Source: Pseudomonas sp. ok272
GTDB lineage: Bacteria; Pseudomonadota; Gammaproteobacteria; Pseudomonadales; Pseudomonadaceae
DNA length: 64,000 nucleotides
NCBI RefSeq assembly: GCF_900109995.1
Contig: NZ_FOCB01000002.1
Span: 514,749 to 578,748 of the forward strand
Direction of reading: 5' to 3'
Shown here: in pieces, positions 45,201-55,021 of the stretch
How positions within the stretch are numbered: the stretch's first letter is position 1
Layout: each line of letters begins with the position of its first letter
Program-made: the position numbers and the translations under genes
Notes under the pieces: generated by a model
The model's database searches: none
The model's input: the letters and a program-made list of their open reading frames with translations, nothing else
What the model was told of the DNA's origin: nothing

Positions 45201-48200
45201 CTAAAAGTCCCGCTTATAGAAAATATCCAGCGAACTGGCCACGCCACTGGCCGCCTCCACATACACCTTCTTGCTCAGCTTGTAGCGCAGGGCGATGGTG
45301 TTGGCCGGCTCGAACACGCCGACGCCGTAGCGCAGGCTGAGTTTCTCGGAGATGTTGCCGCTGGCCACCACGCTGGTGGTGGTGCCGGTGCCTTCGGTGT
45401 CAAGTTGGAAGTCCTTGATACCCAGCTCCCTGGCCAGGCTGCCGGTCAGGTCGGAGCTACCCATCAAGCCCAGGCCCAGCGCGGCTTCGGCCAACACGTT
45501 GTTGTCTTCGCCGTTGCCCCCCAGCGGACGGCCGAGCACCAGGTAGGACAGCGCCTGTTCCTGGCCCATGGCCGGTTCCGAGAAGATTTGCGTGGTGGGC
45601 TGCTCGGCGCTGCCGCTCAAGCGAATGCCGGCGACGATATCGTCGGTCTGGCGCACTGCTTCGATGTCCAGGTACGGCTGATCGAGGGGGCCGGCGAACA
45701 GCAGGCGCGCCCGGCGCACCGTCAGGCGCTGGCCGTAGGCGCGATAACGGCCGTCGTTGAGCCAGAGTTCGCCACGGGTGTCCAGGTTGTCGCCGATGTG
45801 TACGTGGCCCTTGAGGTTTGCGGTCAGGCCAAAGCCGGCGAAGCTGAGTGTGTCGTCGCCCACCACCACGTCGATGTCCATCGCCACGGCCATGGGCGGC
45901 TTGCCTGCTTCGGTCTGGCTGCCGACGATCACCGTGTCACCGGACACCTTGACCGTGGACGGCGGCAGTTCACGCACCACGATCTCGCCCTTGGGCACCA
46001 GCACCTTGCCGGCAATCGCCAGCTTGTCGTGGTTGATGGAGATCTTCAGGTCCGGCGCCACTTCCAACTTGGCATACGGCTCGACGGTGACCGGTAGCTG
46101 CGTGCCTTTAAGGCTCAAGTCCAGCATCAGCGCCTGTCCCCAGGCGGCCTGCCCGATCAAGCTGCCCTGCCCGCTCTTGCCACTGTTCCATGTGCCATTG
46201 AGCTGCACGCTTTCACCGGCGATCTGCGCTTGCAACTGCAACGCTTGCAGGCTGATCGGCAGCTGCGGCCCAGACACTTCACCGTCGCTGAGCAGCAGAT
46301 TGCCGTTGACCTGCGGTGCCAGCAGCCCACCCGACAAGGTGCCGCTGCCATTCAAGCGACCGGTGATCTTCTCGACCATCGGCACAAACGGCCGCGCCAC
46401 CGACAGGTCCAACCCGCTGAGGCGGAAAGTGCCGCTCAGGGGTTTGCTCTTGGGCAACGGGTTGATCTGCGCCTGGACCATCAGCTCACCGAGCTTGCCA
46501 CCGGCGAAGTCCAGTTGGGTATCGATGCGCCGCGGCCCCAGGGTGCTGGTGAGTTTCAGCGCCTGATAAGGGAAGTCTAGCCACTGGCCGTTGTCCTTGA
46601 CGCGCAACGTGCCGCCGCTGGCGTCCACCATGACCTGGCCTTTGGGGCCGCTGGCGGGCAGGTCCAGTTGCACATCGGCGTTGAGCATGCCCTGCCAGGC
46701 GAAATCCTTGGGCAACCACTGCGCCAGGCTGTCGAGGGGGAACTGCTTGAGGTGATAGCGCAGCTTCGGCTCGGGGACCAGGCGCTGGTCTTCGCCGCAC
46801 AAGCTGGCCGACCCGGACCGCCAGCAATGGGCGCCGAACGTCAGCGTGCCATCGGCCAGGCGCTCGATCTTCGCCGGGCCTTGCAGCTTCCAGTCCTGGC
46901 CGCCGGCCTGGATATCGCCGCTGGCCAGGCGACCGCGCCAGTTGCTCTGGTCCAGATTGCCGTCCAGGTCCAGGGCCAGTTTCAATTTTGGCCCTTGCAG
47001 GTCCAGGGCCAGCTTCTGGCGCTTGATGTCGCCCTGGCCGCTGGCGGTCAGCGTGCCCAATGAGGTGTCGCCCACTTCGATGCCGCTGCCCTTGAGGTCG
47101 ATCTTGGCGCGTTGCGCGCTGTCGAGGCTGGCGTCGAGGTTCAGGCTTTGCAGTTGATGGGTGTCGAACGCCAGTTTCACCCCTTGCAGGTCGAGCTTGC
47201 CTTGAGGCGCCTGGAGCGTGCCGGCCACGTCGACTCGACCCGTGAGCTGCCCACGCAATTGCGGCCACAGTTGGCCGAGCCGCGGGGCCTTGATCTCGAT
47301 CTGCCCCAGCAGCTTTTCGTGCAGGCTGCCACTGCCGTCGATGCGGTTGTCGCCCAGGCGGATGTGCAGCGCGTTCAAGGTCCAGCGTTCGCCGGCCCCG
47401 TCGGCCTTGGCCTGCAGGACCGCCGGCTGACCGCGCAGCTTGCCCTTGAGGTCCAGGTCGGCGCTGAGGCTCAGGCGTTCATTCTTCATTTCACCCTGGC
47501 TGCGCAACGGTCCGGCGAGCGTGCCCGGCAACTGCGCGAGCCAGTACGCCGGGTTCAGCGCCGACACATCCAGCGCGGCGTCCCAGGCGATGCCGTCGGC
47601 GAACTGCAGATTCACATGGCCTTCGGCCTTGCCCTGCCCGGCCGCCAGCTTGAACTCGGGCAGGAAGATTTTCGTCAGGTCACCACTGAACGGGCTGCTC
47701 AGGCTGAACGCCCCGGCCGGACCGTCGAGCGCGGCCTTGACGTTGCCCAGGTAGTTGCCGTCGCGGTAAGACACTTCGCCATTGAGGCTGCGCAAGGCCA
47801 CCTCGGGTTCGGCGATCAGCGGGTACAGGCGGTGCCAGGGGAAATCCAGCCAATCGATCTTCGCTTCGGCACTCAGGCCCTCGGACCAATCCACCTGCCC
47901 GCTCACCTTCAGGCTTTGCTGGTCGCTGGCCGTGAGGTCGAGCCCGGCGATCTGCGCGCCCTTGGCGTCGACCTTGCCTTGCAGCAGCAAGGCGACCGGG
48001 CCTCCTTCGGCCGGCAGCGTGGCCTTGCCCTGCAATTGATAGCCGTTCTTCAGGTCACCCTTGCCCGTGAGCTCAAGTTGATTGAGCTGCAGGGTGTCGG
48101 GTAGATCGGCGCTGGCCTTGAAGCCATCGGCGGTGATGCGCACGGTCGCCGGCAGGTCCTGCGCCAGCGGTTGCAGCGCCCCCTTGAGTTGGCCTTGCAG

Positions 48201-48875
48201 GTAGCCGCTGCTGTCAGCGCTCAGGTTCAGGGTCTTGAGCAACTCTCCGTCGACCTTCAATGCCAATGCCCACGGGGCCTTGCCCGGCGCCGGCAGCGTC
48301 AGGTTGCCGGTGGCGTCCAGCGGCCAGTTGCCGGAAGGTTGCAGCAACCCGGACAGGTCCAGGCCCAGGTCATCGCGCTGCAGGTGCAGACGGTCGATCT
48401 GCAGGCCGTTGACGGTCCAATGCGCGACCAGTTGCAGGTCCTTGAACTGTTCGCTGCCGTCGAGCAACAGGCGGCCGATCTGTACCTCGCCCAGTTCGAT
48501 GGCCACCGGCAGCTTCAGCTCGGGCAAGGTGATGGGGCCAGTGCTGGCGGAATCGGGACTCGGGGCGAACTGCAAGATCACCTGCTCGGCCTTGAGCTGC
48601 TCGATGCACACCGTCATGCGCGCCAGGCACAACGGCGACCAGGCGAACACCGGCTGATTGATCTCGACTCGATCAGCACCCTGCTGCCAGCGCAACCGAT
48701 CGGCGCTCCATTGGCCACCGAGGCGGCCCTGGAAATTGTCCACGGTCAACCCCGGCACCTGATTCAAGGCCCAGCGGCTGCCCGCCTGCGTCCCCAGCAA
48801 GCCGCCAATGCCCAGCACCAGCACCGCCAGCAGCGACACCAGTACCAGCAGCGTTATCTTCACACCACGCTTCAC
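45201..48875 (-). CDS. tamB: Translocation and assembly module protein TamB
   Basis: 1224 residues: one N-terminal membrane helix (about 8-28, LLVLVSLLAVLVLGIGGLLG), a very long beta-rich AsmA-like body forming a hydrophobic groove, and the C-terminal DUF490/TamB domain ending ...EAASGVASSLDIFYKRDF. TamB with TamA inserts outer-membrane proteins and takes part in phospholipid transport. Overlaps the tamA stop by four bases. Confidence 0.95.
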   Translation of the reverse strand: MKRGVKITLLVLVSLLAVLVLGIGGLLGTQAGSRWALNQVPGLTVDNFQGRLGGQWSADRLRWQQGADRVEINQPVFAWSPLCLARMTVCIEQLKAEQVILQFAPSPDSASTGPITLPELKLPVAIELGEVQIGRLLLDGSEQFKDLQLVAHWTVNGLQIDRLHLQRDDLGLDLSGLLQPSGNWPLDATGNLTLPAPGKAPWALALKVDGELLKTLNLSADSSGYLQGQLKGALQPLAQDLPATVRITADGFKASADLPDTLQLNQLELTGKGDLKNGYQLQGKATLPAEGGPVALLLQGKVDAKGAQIAGLDLTASDQQSLKVSGQVDWSEGLSAEAKIDWLDFPWHRLYPLIAEPEVALRSLNGEVSYRDGNYLGNVKAALDGPAGAFSLSSPFSGDLTKIFLPEFKLAAGQGKAEGHVNLQFADGIAWDAALDVSALNPAYWLAQLPGTLAGPLRSQGEMKNERLSLSADLDLKGKLRGQPAVLQAKADGAGERWTLNALHIRLGDNRIDGSGSLHEKLLGQIEIKAPRLGQLWPQLRGQLTGRVDVAGTLQAPQGKLDLQGVKLAFDTHQLQSLNLDASLDSAQRAKIDLKGSGIEVGDTSLGTLTASGQGDIKRQKLALDLQGPKLKLALDLDGNLDQSNWRGRLASGDIQAGGQDWKLQGPAKIERLADGTLTFGAHCWRSGSASLCGEDQRLVPEPKLRYHLKQFPLDSLAQWLPKDFAWQGMLNADVQLDLPASGPKGQVMVDASGGTLRVKDNGQWLDFPYQALKLTSTLGPRRIDTQLDFAGGKLGELMVQAQINPLPKSKPLSGTFRLSGLDLSVARPFVPMVEKITGRLNGSGTLSGGLLAPQVNGNLLLSDGEVSGPQLPISLQALQLQAQIAGESVQLNGTWNSGKSGQGSLIGQAAWGQALMLDLSLKGTQLPVTVEPYAKLEVAPDLKISINHDKLAIAGKVLVPKGEIVVRELPPSTVKVSGDTVIVGSQTEAGKPPMAVAMDIDVVVGDDTLSFAGFGLTANLKGHVHIGDNLDTRGELWLNDGRYRAYGQRLTVRRARLLFAGPLDQPYLDIEAVRQTDDIVAGIRLSGSAEQPTTQIFSEPAMGQEQALSYLVLGRPLGGNGEDNNVLAEAALGLGLMGSSDLTGSLARELGIKDFQLDTEGTGTTTSVVASGNISEKLSLRYGVGVFEPANTIALRYKLSKKVYVEAASGVASSLDIFYKRDF

Positions 48876-50599
48876 AGTTCAGGCCCCATGGAAAAGTGCA
48901 AACGAAGACCGCCGGGATCATCCAGGGCATGGGCCAGGTCGATACGGATCGGCCCGACCGGCGAGACCCAGCGCACGCCGACGCCGACGCCGGTCTTGAG
49001 GCTCGGGAAGTCCAGGGTATTGAATGAATTGCCCTGATCGACAAAGGTTGCCAGGCGCCATTTCTCGGCGATGGAGTATTGATACTCCAGGGTGCCGGAG
49101 ACCATGTAGCGCCCGCCGATGCGGTCGCCGTCGGAGTTTTTCGGGGACAGGCTCTGGTAGTCGTAGCCGCGCACGCTCTGGTCACCACCGGCGAAGAAGC
49201 GCAACGAGGGCGGAATCGACTTGTAGCCGTTGGTGGCCGAACCGCCGACCTGCGCCCGGGCCAGGAAGCGATGGTTGTCGAACACGGTGGTCAAGCCCTT
49301 AACCAGCGCCGTGCCATAAAACAGGTTGTTGTCCGACCCCAGCCCTTCTTTGGCCACCTTGGCGTCGAACTGCAGGCGATAGCCGTTGTGTGGGTCGATG
49401 CGGTTGTCGCTGCGAAGGTACGAATAGTTGACGCCCGGCATCAACAGGTTGCTCAGCCCCGAGTCATCGCCCAGGCGGTACTCCTCGCGCTGCCACTTCA
49501 AGGAGATCACCCGTTGCCAGCCGCTGGGCAACTTGCTGTGCCATTCCGGGCCCAGGGTCAGCAACTTGCTCAAGCTGTCGGTGTTGGCCAGTTCTTCATA
49601 TTGATAGCCGCCGGCAAAGCGCAATTTGTCGGTGAGCGGCGGGTCCAGCGGGATGTCGTAGAACAGCCCGACGTTCTGCCGGGGCTGCGAGACTTCAGCC
49701 TCCCAGCCATAACTGTGGCCCTCGGCATTGACCCAGTGCCGGGTCCAGTTGGCCTTGACCCGGGGCCCGACGTCAGTCGAATACCCAAGGCCCAGGCCCA
49801 TGGTGCGCGGCTTGCGGGTGTCGAGGGTGACGGCCACCGGGGTCACGTCATTGGCCGCCGTGGTCGGCGCCGCGTCCACGCGCACCGAGTCAAAGTAGCC
49901 GCTGGATTGCAGCGCCTGGTTGAGCTCGGCGATCAGTTCGGAATCGTAGGGCGCACCGCTCTTGAACGGCACCATGCGTTGCAGCAGGTCCTCGTCGAAG
50001 GGCGAATCGCCGCTGAAGTTGACCTTGCCCAGCGCAAATCGTGGGCCACTGTCATAGATCAGCTCGATGTCGGCGACACCGGCGCGCGGGTCGACGAGCA
50101 GCTTCTGGCTGATAAAGCGGCCGTTGAAAAAGCCGAAGCGCAAGGCCTGGTTCTGGATCAGGCGCTTGGCGTCTTCATAACGACCATGATTGAGCACCGC
50201 CCCGGACTTAAGCAGGTCGCTCTTGGGCACACGAAAGGATTTAAGCGCAGCGGCCGGGCCATCGACCCGGATCGTCACGTTGCGCAGGCGCACCGGTTCG
50301 CCGGGGTCGATGTTCAACACCAGGTGCGGCGGCTTGCCGTCTTTGACTGCGCTTTCTATACGGGGCTGGTAATAACCCAAGGCCTGGGCAGCCTTGGTTG
50401 CCTGCTCGACGGCACTGCGTCGATAGCGCAACAGCGCTTCTTCATCACGATCACCGAGACCACCGATATAGCCTTCAATATTGGCCTTCAGTTCATCGTT
50501 GGACGGCTTGATCCGGACGTCCAGTTCACTTTGCGCCAGGGCCGCCATGCTGCTCAACAGCACGAGCAAACCACTGGTGATTCTTCCAGGAAAATTCAT
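48872..50599 (-). CDS. tamA: Omp85-family outer-membrane protein TamA
   Basis: 575 residues: signal peptide 1-22, three POTRA domains (about 25-245), 16-strand barrel with the Omp85 motif seen as RFFAGGDQSVRGYDY (VRGY in loop 6). Start set at MNFPGRITSGLLVL; the open frame to 50653 is leader. Partner of TamB encoded directly downstream. Confidence 0.95.
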   Translation of the reverse strand: MNFPGRITSGLLVLLSSMAALAQSELDVRIKPSNDELKANIEGYIGGLGDRDEEALLRYRRSAVEQATKAAQALGYYQPRIESAVKDGKPPHLVLNIDPGEPVRLRNVTIRVDGPAAALKSFRVPKSDLLKSGAVLNHGRYEDAKRLIQNQALRFGFFNGRFISQKLLVDPRAGVADIELIYDSGPRFALGKVNFSGDSPFDEDLLQRMVPFKSGAPYDSELIAELNQALQSSGYFDSVRVDAAPTTAANDVTPVAVTLDTRKPRTMGLGLGYSTDVGPRVKANWTRHWVNAEGHSYGWEAEVSQPRQNVGLFYDIPLDPPLTDKLRFAGGYQYEELANTDSLSKLLTLGPEWHSKLPSGWQRVISLKWQREEYRLGDDSGLSNLLMPGVNYSYLRSDNRIDPHNGYRLQFDAKVAKEGLGSDNNLFYGTALVKGLTTVFDNHRFLARAQVGGSATNGYKSIPPSLRFFAGGDQSVRGYDYQSLSPKNSDGDRIGGRYMVSGTLEYQYSIAEKWRLATFVDQGNSFNTLDFPSLKTGVGVGVRWVSPVGPIRIDLAHALDDPGGLRLHFSMGPEL

Positions 50600-50663
50600 G
50601 GCGCGGATGCTAACACGAGCGTGGGAGCGTGACAGGGCCCACATTCTGAACAAAAGTTCGCGT

Positions 50664-51314
50664 CTACGCCGTGGCGTTCTGCACCACCTGGGGATTGGCG
50701 TGAAAAAACACGTGTTCCCGGACAGGTCCTACAGCAACCTCGCCAATTTCCTCATAGCCTTGTCGCTTATAAAACGCCAGATAGCGAGGGTTCCCGGTAT
50801 CCAGTACCACCCCTTGCGAATGCTCATCCACCGCGCACCAGTTATGCACGGCCGTCAGCAACTGCTCGCCAAAGTGCTGGCCCTGGAACTGCGGATGAAT
50901 CCCCAGCAATGGCAGCACGTGCACCGAATCCGAAGGGATGCAGGCGGCGACGGCCGCATGGTAATCCAGGTAGCGCCGGGTGCAGCGAAACCCGGTGCTG
51001 AGCACCATGCGCAGACGCCAGGCCCAACTGTCGGTAATCCCCAGGCGGCGCTGGGGCGGGGCAATCAGCGCGATCCCGATCAGCCGGTCGTTGACCAGCA
51101 AGCCAATGGCCGGCAGGTCCTGGAGAAAGTGCTGCTTGACCAGCTCACGCACCGTGGCCCGCACGCGCTGCTCATACCCGGGGCGCTCGGCCTCGAACAA
51201 GAACTTGAACGTCGGCTCATGGCGGTAGGCCTGGTACAGCAGCGAGCGCGCTTCACGCGAGTAGCCGCTGTCGAGCCGATGGATCTCGGCAATGGCGCTG
51301 GACGTTTCAGGCAT
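50664..51314 (-). CDS. GNAT family N-acetyltransferase
   Basis: 216 residues. GNAT core with LLGIHPQFQGQHFGEQLL (acetyl-CoA pyrophosphate loop, Q-x-x-G-x-G/A variant) and LDTGNPRYLAFYKRQGYEEI. Substrate unknown. Start taken at MPETSSAIAEIHRLD with GGAGG upstream; a start eight codons earlier is possible. Confidence 0.88.
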   Translation of the reverse strand: MPETSSAIAEIHRLDSGYSREARSLLYQAYRHEPTFKFLFEAERPGYEQRVRATVRELVKQHFLQDLPAIGLLVNDRLIGIALIAPPQRRLGITDSWAWRLRMVLSTGFRCTRRYLDYHAAVAACIPSDSVHVLPLLGIHPQFQGQHFGEQLLTAVHNWCAVDEHSQGVVLDTGNPRYLAFYKRQGYEEIGEVAVGPVREHVFFHANPQVVQNATA

Positions 51315-51525
51315 GACGGTTGACCTCCCCCTGGGCAAGGCTCAAAAGGCCCCGCTCTTGTCAGTACGAGCCCGCCACCGTAGCGATCGTTCCCGTGCCC
51401 AAAGACATTAGCAGCGCTCGGCAACTCGTGCCACGCGACGACCGGCCGGCGGACACAAGCCTACAGGCCTCTGGCCGCCGCCCTACATGTCAGCTAGCAT
51501 CGCAGTTTTGCCAGGACTGCCGACC

Positions 51526-52338
51526 ATGAAGATCGTCTCGTTCAACATCAACGGCCTGCGCGCCCGCCCCCATCAACTGGCGGCACTGATCGAGAAGCAC
51601 CAGCCCGACGTCATCGGCCTGCAGGAAACCAAGGTCCACGACGACCAGTTCCCCCTCGCCGACGTTGAGGCCCTGGGCTACCACGTGCACTACCACGGGC
51701 AAAAAGGCCACTACGGTGTCGCCCTGCTGTCGCGCCAGGCGCCCTTGCAGATCCACAAAGGCTTTGCCAGCGATGAAGAAGACGCCCAGCGTCGCTTTAT
51801 CTGGGGCACCTTCGCCGATGAACACGGCCAGCCTGTGACCATCATGAACGGCTATTTCCCACAGGGCGAAAGCCGCGATCACCCGACCAAGTTCCCGGCC
51901 AAGCAGCGCTTCTACAACGACCTGCACACCTTGCTCGACACCCAGTTCAGCAACGACCAGCCGCTGGTGGTGATGGGCGATGTGAACATCTCCCCCGAAG
52001 ACTGCGACATCGGCATTGGCCCGGACAACATGAAGCGCTGGCTGAAAACCGGCAAATGCAGCTTCCTGCCCGAAGAGCGCGAATGGATGGCCCGCCTGAA
52101 AAACTGGGGCCTGGTGGACAGCTTCCGTCACCTCAATCCGGACGTGACGGATCGCTTCAGTTGGTTCGACTACCGCAGCCGCGGCTTCGAGGACGAGCCC
52201 AAGCGCGGCCTGCGCATCGACCTGATCATGGCCTCCCAAGGCTTGCTGCCACGGGTCAAGGCGGCCGGCGTGGACTACGAACTGCGCGGCATGGAAAAAC
52301 CGTCGGACCATGCGCCGATCTGGCTTGAACTGAGCTGA
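51526..52338 (+). CDS. xth: Exodeoxyribonuclease III (AP endonuclease)
   Basis: 270 residues of the ExoIII branch of EEP nucleases. Metal and catalytic residues: NING in [39 protein letters not shown], and C-terminal SDHAPIW. The start at [10 protein letters not shown] is the canonical N-terminus. Base-excision repair of abasic sites and blocked 3' ends. Confidence 0.95.
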   Translation: MKIVSFNINGLRARPHQLAALIEKHQPDVIGLQETKVHDDQFPLADVEALGYHVHYHGQKGHYGVALLSRQAPLQIHKGFASDEEDAQRRFIWGTFADEHGQPVTIMNGYFPQGESRDHPTKFPAKQRFYNDLHTLLDTQFSNDQPLVVMGDVNISPEDCDIGIGPDNMKRWLKTGKCSFLPEEREWMARLKNWGLVDSFRHLNPDVTDRFSWFDYRSRGFEDEPKRGLRIDLIMASQGLLPRVKAAGVDYELRGMEKPSDHAPIWLELS

Positions 52339-52352
52339 TCATCCGGCAAGTG

Positions 52353-52384
52353 ACCCGTGGCGAGCGAGCTTGCTCGCCACGGGT
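52353..52384. terminator. Hairpin between convergent xth and the small gene at 52393
   Basis: Perfect 12-bp stem ACCCGTGGCGAG / CTCGCCACGGGT around CGAGCTTG. It resembles a single REP unit without a T-run; it may end both convergent transcripts. Confidence 0.55.
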
Positions 52385-52392
52385 CGCCACAC

Positions 52393-52728
52393 CTACAGCA
52401 ATTGGTCGATCAACACCGCGTTGGTGTAGATCAAGCTGCCATCGCTCGCCCGGTGCCCGACCAAATGGAACTGACCACGCTCCTCACTCAAATAGACGCG
52501 CATTTGGCAGTCGGATAAAGGGCCATAGCCCTCTGGCAACTGAAGACTCAGGGTCTGCAGGTCGACATCGACCATGGCCTCGGGCGCAAGGGTCTGCTGT
52601 AGCTGTTCTTCCGCTTGCTCCAGCCGTTGATGCAGGGCGCCATCGACGTAAAAATGAATCTCCCCTACCGGGGTGGACTTCTGATGGTCTTTGACTTTGC
52701 ACCAGCCTTCGATCGTCAAGGTACTCAT
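52393..52728 (-). CDS. Hypothetical protein, 111 residues
   Basis: Starts MSTLTIEGWCKVKDHQKS. Soluble, acidic, no signal peptide and no motif I recognise; a beta-rich first half (GEIHFYVDG) and a helical middle (LHQRLEQAEEQLQQTL). Codon use matches the core genes, so it looks like a conserved Pseudomonas gene rather than a recent arrival. Confidence 0.8.
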   Translation of the reverse strand: MSTLTIEGWCKVKDHQKSTPVGEIHFYVDGALHQRLEQAEEQLQQTLAPEAMVDVDLQTLSLQLPEGYGPLSDCQMRVYLSEERGQFHLVGHRASDGSLIYTNAVLIDQLL

Positions 52729-52910
52729 AGCCAAACCTCTGCGGTGGATTGTCGGGCGCTGTCGCCCTCGCCTCTTTTCAAGGGCCTCAATTGTCCGACC
52801 ACTGCGGCTCCGCAGGGTTCGACCTTTCGCCCCTGCCCCCCGTCATATTTACGCAACCTCCCTGACTTATGCTCCCGCCACCTCCCCAGGCCTTCGAAGG
52901 TGCCGGCCCG

Positions 52911-54245
52911 ATGCTCACGCGTGTCCTGTTATCGCTGCTGCTGTGCGGCGCCGTTGCCGCATCGGCCACTGAGCTACCCATTCCCGAACACGGCGCGGTA
53001 TTGCGCATTCAAGGCTCCAACACCATCGGCGCCGACCTCGGGCCGGCACTGGCCAAGGGCTTGCTGGCAGAGCAAGGTGTGCTCAAGGTGCACAGCGAAA
53101 GCACCGGCAAGGACAACGAGCAGCGCATCGTCGGGCACACCGCCGAGGGTCGGCGCGTGGTCATTGAGATTGCCGCCCACGGCTCCAGCACCGGCTTCAT
53201 CGCCTTGAACAGCGCCAGCGCCGACCTCGCCGCGTCTTCACGGCCAATCAAGGACAACGAACGGGTGGCGCTGGAGGCCCAGGGCGACCTGAAGAGCCCC
53301 GGTGCCGAGCAAGTGATCGCCATCGACGGCCTGGCCATCATCCTCCACCCGACAAACCCGCTGCCCCAATTGACCACCGAGCAACTGGCACGGATCTTCA
53401 GTGGCGAGGTCCAGACCTGGGAGGCACTAGGCGGGATTGGCGGGGCGATCCACCTCTATGCGCGGGATGACCAGTCGGGGACCTACGACACCTTCCTGGA
53501 ACTGGTGCTGCGCGATCGCGGCAAGACCCTGGCCCATTCGGCCACGCGCTTCGAGTCCAGCGAGCAACTCTCCGACGCGGTCAGCCAAGACCCGCAGGGC
53601 ATCGGTTTCATCGGCCTGCCCTACGTGCGCCAGGCCAAGGCCGTGGCGATTGTCGACGGCGGCTCGCAACCGATGTTGCCACTCAACAGCCTGATCGCCA
53701 CCGAGGACTATCCGCTGTCGCGGCGCCTGTACTTCTATGTGCCACCCACCGGCCACAATCCCTGGGCCCAGGCCCTGGTGACGTTCGCCCAAGGCCGCAA
53801 GGGCCAGGCCATCGTCGCCGCCAACGGTTTTATCGCCCAGACCGTGCAGGCCATGCACGTCACCGCCAGTGCCGACATGCCATCGGACTACCTGGCGATC
53901 ACCCAGGGTGCGCAACGGCTGAGCGTCAACTTTCGCTTCGCCGAAGGCAGCGCCAGCCTGGACAACAAAGCCCTACAGGACCTGCCACGGGTACTCGACT
54001 ATTTGCGGCAACACGACAAACTCAACGCGCAGGTGATGCTGGTGGGTTTCGGCGACGCCAAGACCGACCCTCAGCGCGCCGCCCTGCTGTCCAAGCTGCG
54101 CGCCATGGCGGTGCGCCGTGAGCTGGTGAAAAGCGGCGTGGTGCTGCGTGACATCCGTGGGTTCGGCGCACACATGCCGGTGGCCGCCAACCGTGACGAC
54201 GAAGGACGAATCAAGAATCGCCGGGTCGAGGTCTGGGTCTACTGA
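52911..54245 (+). CDS. PstS-like binding domain fused to a C-terminal OmpA domain
   Basis: 444 residues with signal peptide (about 1-20, LLLCGAVAASA). Residues about 25-320 are a phosphate-binding-protein-like domain (IQGSNTIGADLGPALAKG, HGSSTGFIALNSASADLAAS, YARDDQSGTYDTF), and about 335-444 an OmpA peptidoglycan-binding domain (VNFRFAEGSASLDNKAL ... NRRVEVWVY). The fusion suggests an anion- or ligand-binding protein fixed to the cell wall in the periplasm rather than a free transport protein. No transporter genes adjoin. Start has GAAGGTG upstream. Confidence 0.9.
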   Translation: MLTRVLLSLLLCGAVAASATELPIPEHGAVLRIQGSNTIGADLGPALAKGLLAEQGVLKVHSESTGKDNEQRIVGHTAEGRRVVIEIAAHGSSTGFIALNSASADLAASSRPIKDNERVALEAQGDLKSPGAEQVIAIDGLAIILHPTNPLPQLTTEQLARIFSGEVQTWEALGGIGGAIHLYARDDQSGTYDTFLELVLRDRGKTLAHSATRFESSEQLSDAVSQDPQGIGFIGLPYVRQAKAVAIVDGGSQPMLPLNSLIATEDYPLSRRLYFYVPPTGHNPWAQALVTFAQGRKGQAIVAANGFIAQTVQAMHVTASADMPSDYLAITQGAQRLSVNFRFAEGSASLDNKALQDLPRVLDYLRQHDKLNAQVMLVGFGDAKTDPQRAALLSKLRAMAVRRELVKSGVVLRDIRGFGAHMPVAANRDDEGRIKNRRVEVWVY

Positions 54246-54253
54246 GGCCGACG

Positions 54254-55021
54254 TTACGGCGTGGCGTCGGGCTTGCGAATCAGATAGGTGTCCATGATCC
54301 AGCCGTTGGCCAGGCGCGCGGCTTTCCTGACCCGCTCGATCTCATCGGCCACGTCCTTGAGTTTGCCGGCGATGAGGATTTCATCGGCGGTGCCCAGGTA
54401 GGCGCCCCAGTAGATCTGTTGCTCTTGATCGGCCACGTGCTGGTAGGCATCTTGCGCATCCAACATCACCACCAGGCTGTCGGCATCGCTCACCTGCCCT
54501 GCCGCCAGCCGCCGGCCGGTGGTGATTTCGATGGAGCGGCCAATCTGGTTCAGCGGCACTTTATGCTGCGCGGCCAAGGCCTGGACACTGGTGATGCCGG
54601 GGATCACATCGAACTCGAAAGTGCAGCGGCCCGACGCCAGAATCGCCTGCAGGATGCGGATCGTGCTGTCGTACAACGCCGGATCGCCCCACACCAGGAA
54701 TGCTGCGCATTCGTCGTCGGCCATTTCCTCGTTGATCATGCGTTCGAAGGTCTGCTGCTTGTCGCGGTTCAAATCGACCACGCTGGCGTTGTAGTCCACA
54801 TCGCCACGCACACGCTCCGGGCAATGAGCTTCGACGAAGCGGTAGGCCGGATCGGTGATGTAGCGCTCACAGATCTCGCGCCGCAGGTCGATCAACGAGT
54901 CCTTGCTCTGGCCCTTGTCCATCAGGAAGAACACATCGGCCCGGTTCAAGGCCTTGACCGCCTGCATCGTGACGTAGTCCGGGTTACCGGCACCGATGCC
55001 GATAATCAGTAGTTGCTTCAT
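54254..55021 (-). CDS. cobF: Precorrin-6A synthase (deacetylating)
   Basis: Aerobic cobalamin pathway methyltransferase acting at C-1 with loss of acetate. 255 residues of the tetrapyrrole methylase fold: LLIIGIGAGNPDYVTMQAV near the start, LVWGDPALYDSTIRIL, and VIPGITSVQALAAQHKVPLN. Away from other cob genes here; overlaps the histidine phosphatase gene by four bases. Confidence 0.94.
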   Translation of the reverse strand: MKQLLIIGIGAGNPDYVTMQAVKALNRADVFFLMDKGQSKDSLIDLRREICERYITDPAYRFVEAHCPERVRGDVDYNASVVDLNRDKQQTFERMINEEMADDECAAFLVWGDPALYDSTIRILQAILASGRCTFEFDVIPGITSVQALAAQHKVPLNQIGRSIEITTGRRLAAGQVSDADSLVVMLDAQDAYQHVADQEQQIYWGAYLGTADEILIAGKLKDVADEIERVRKAARLANGWIMDTYLIRKPDATP

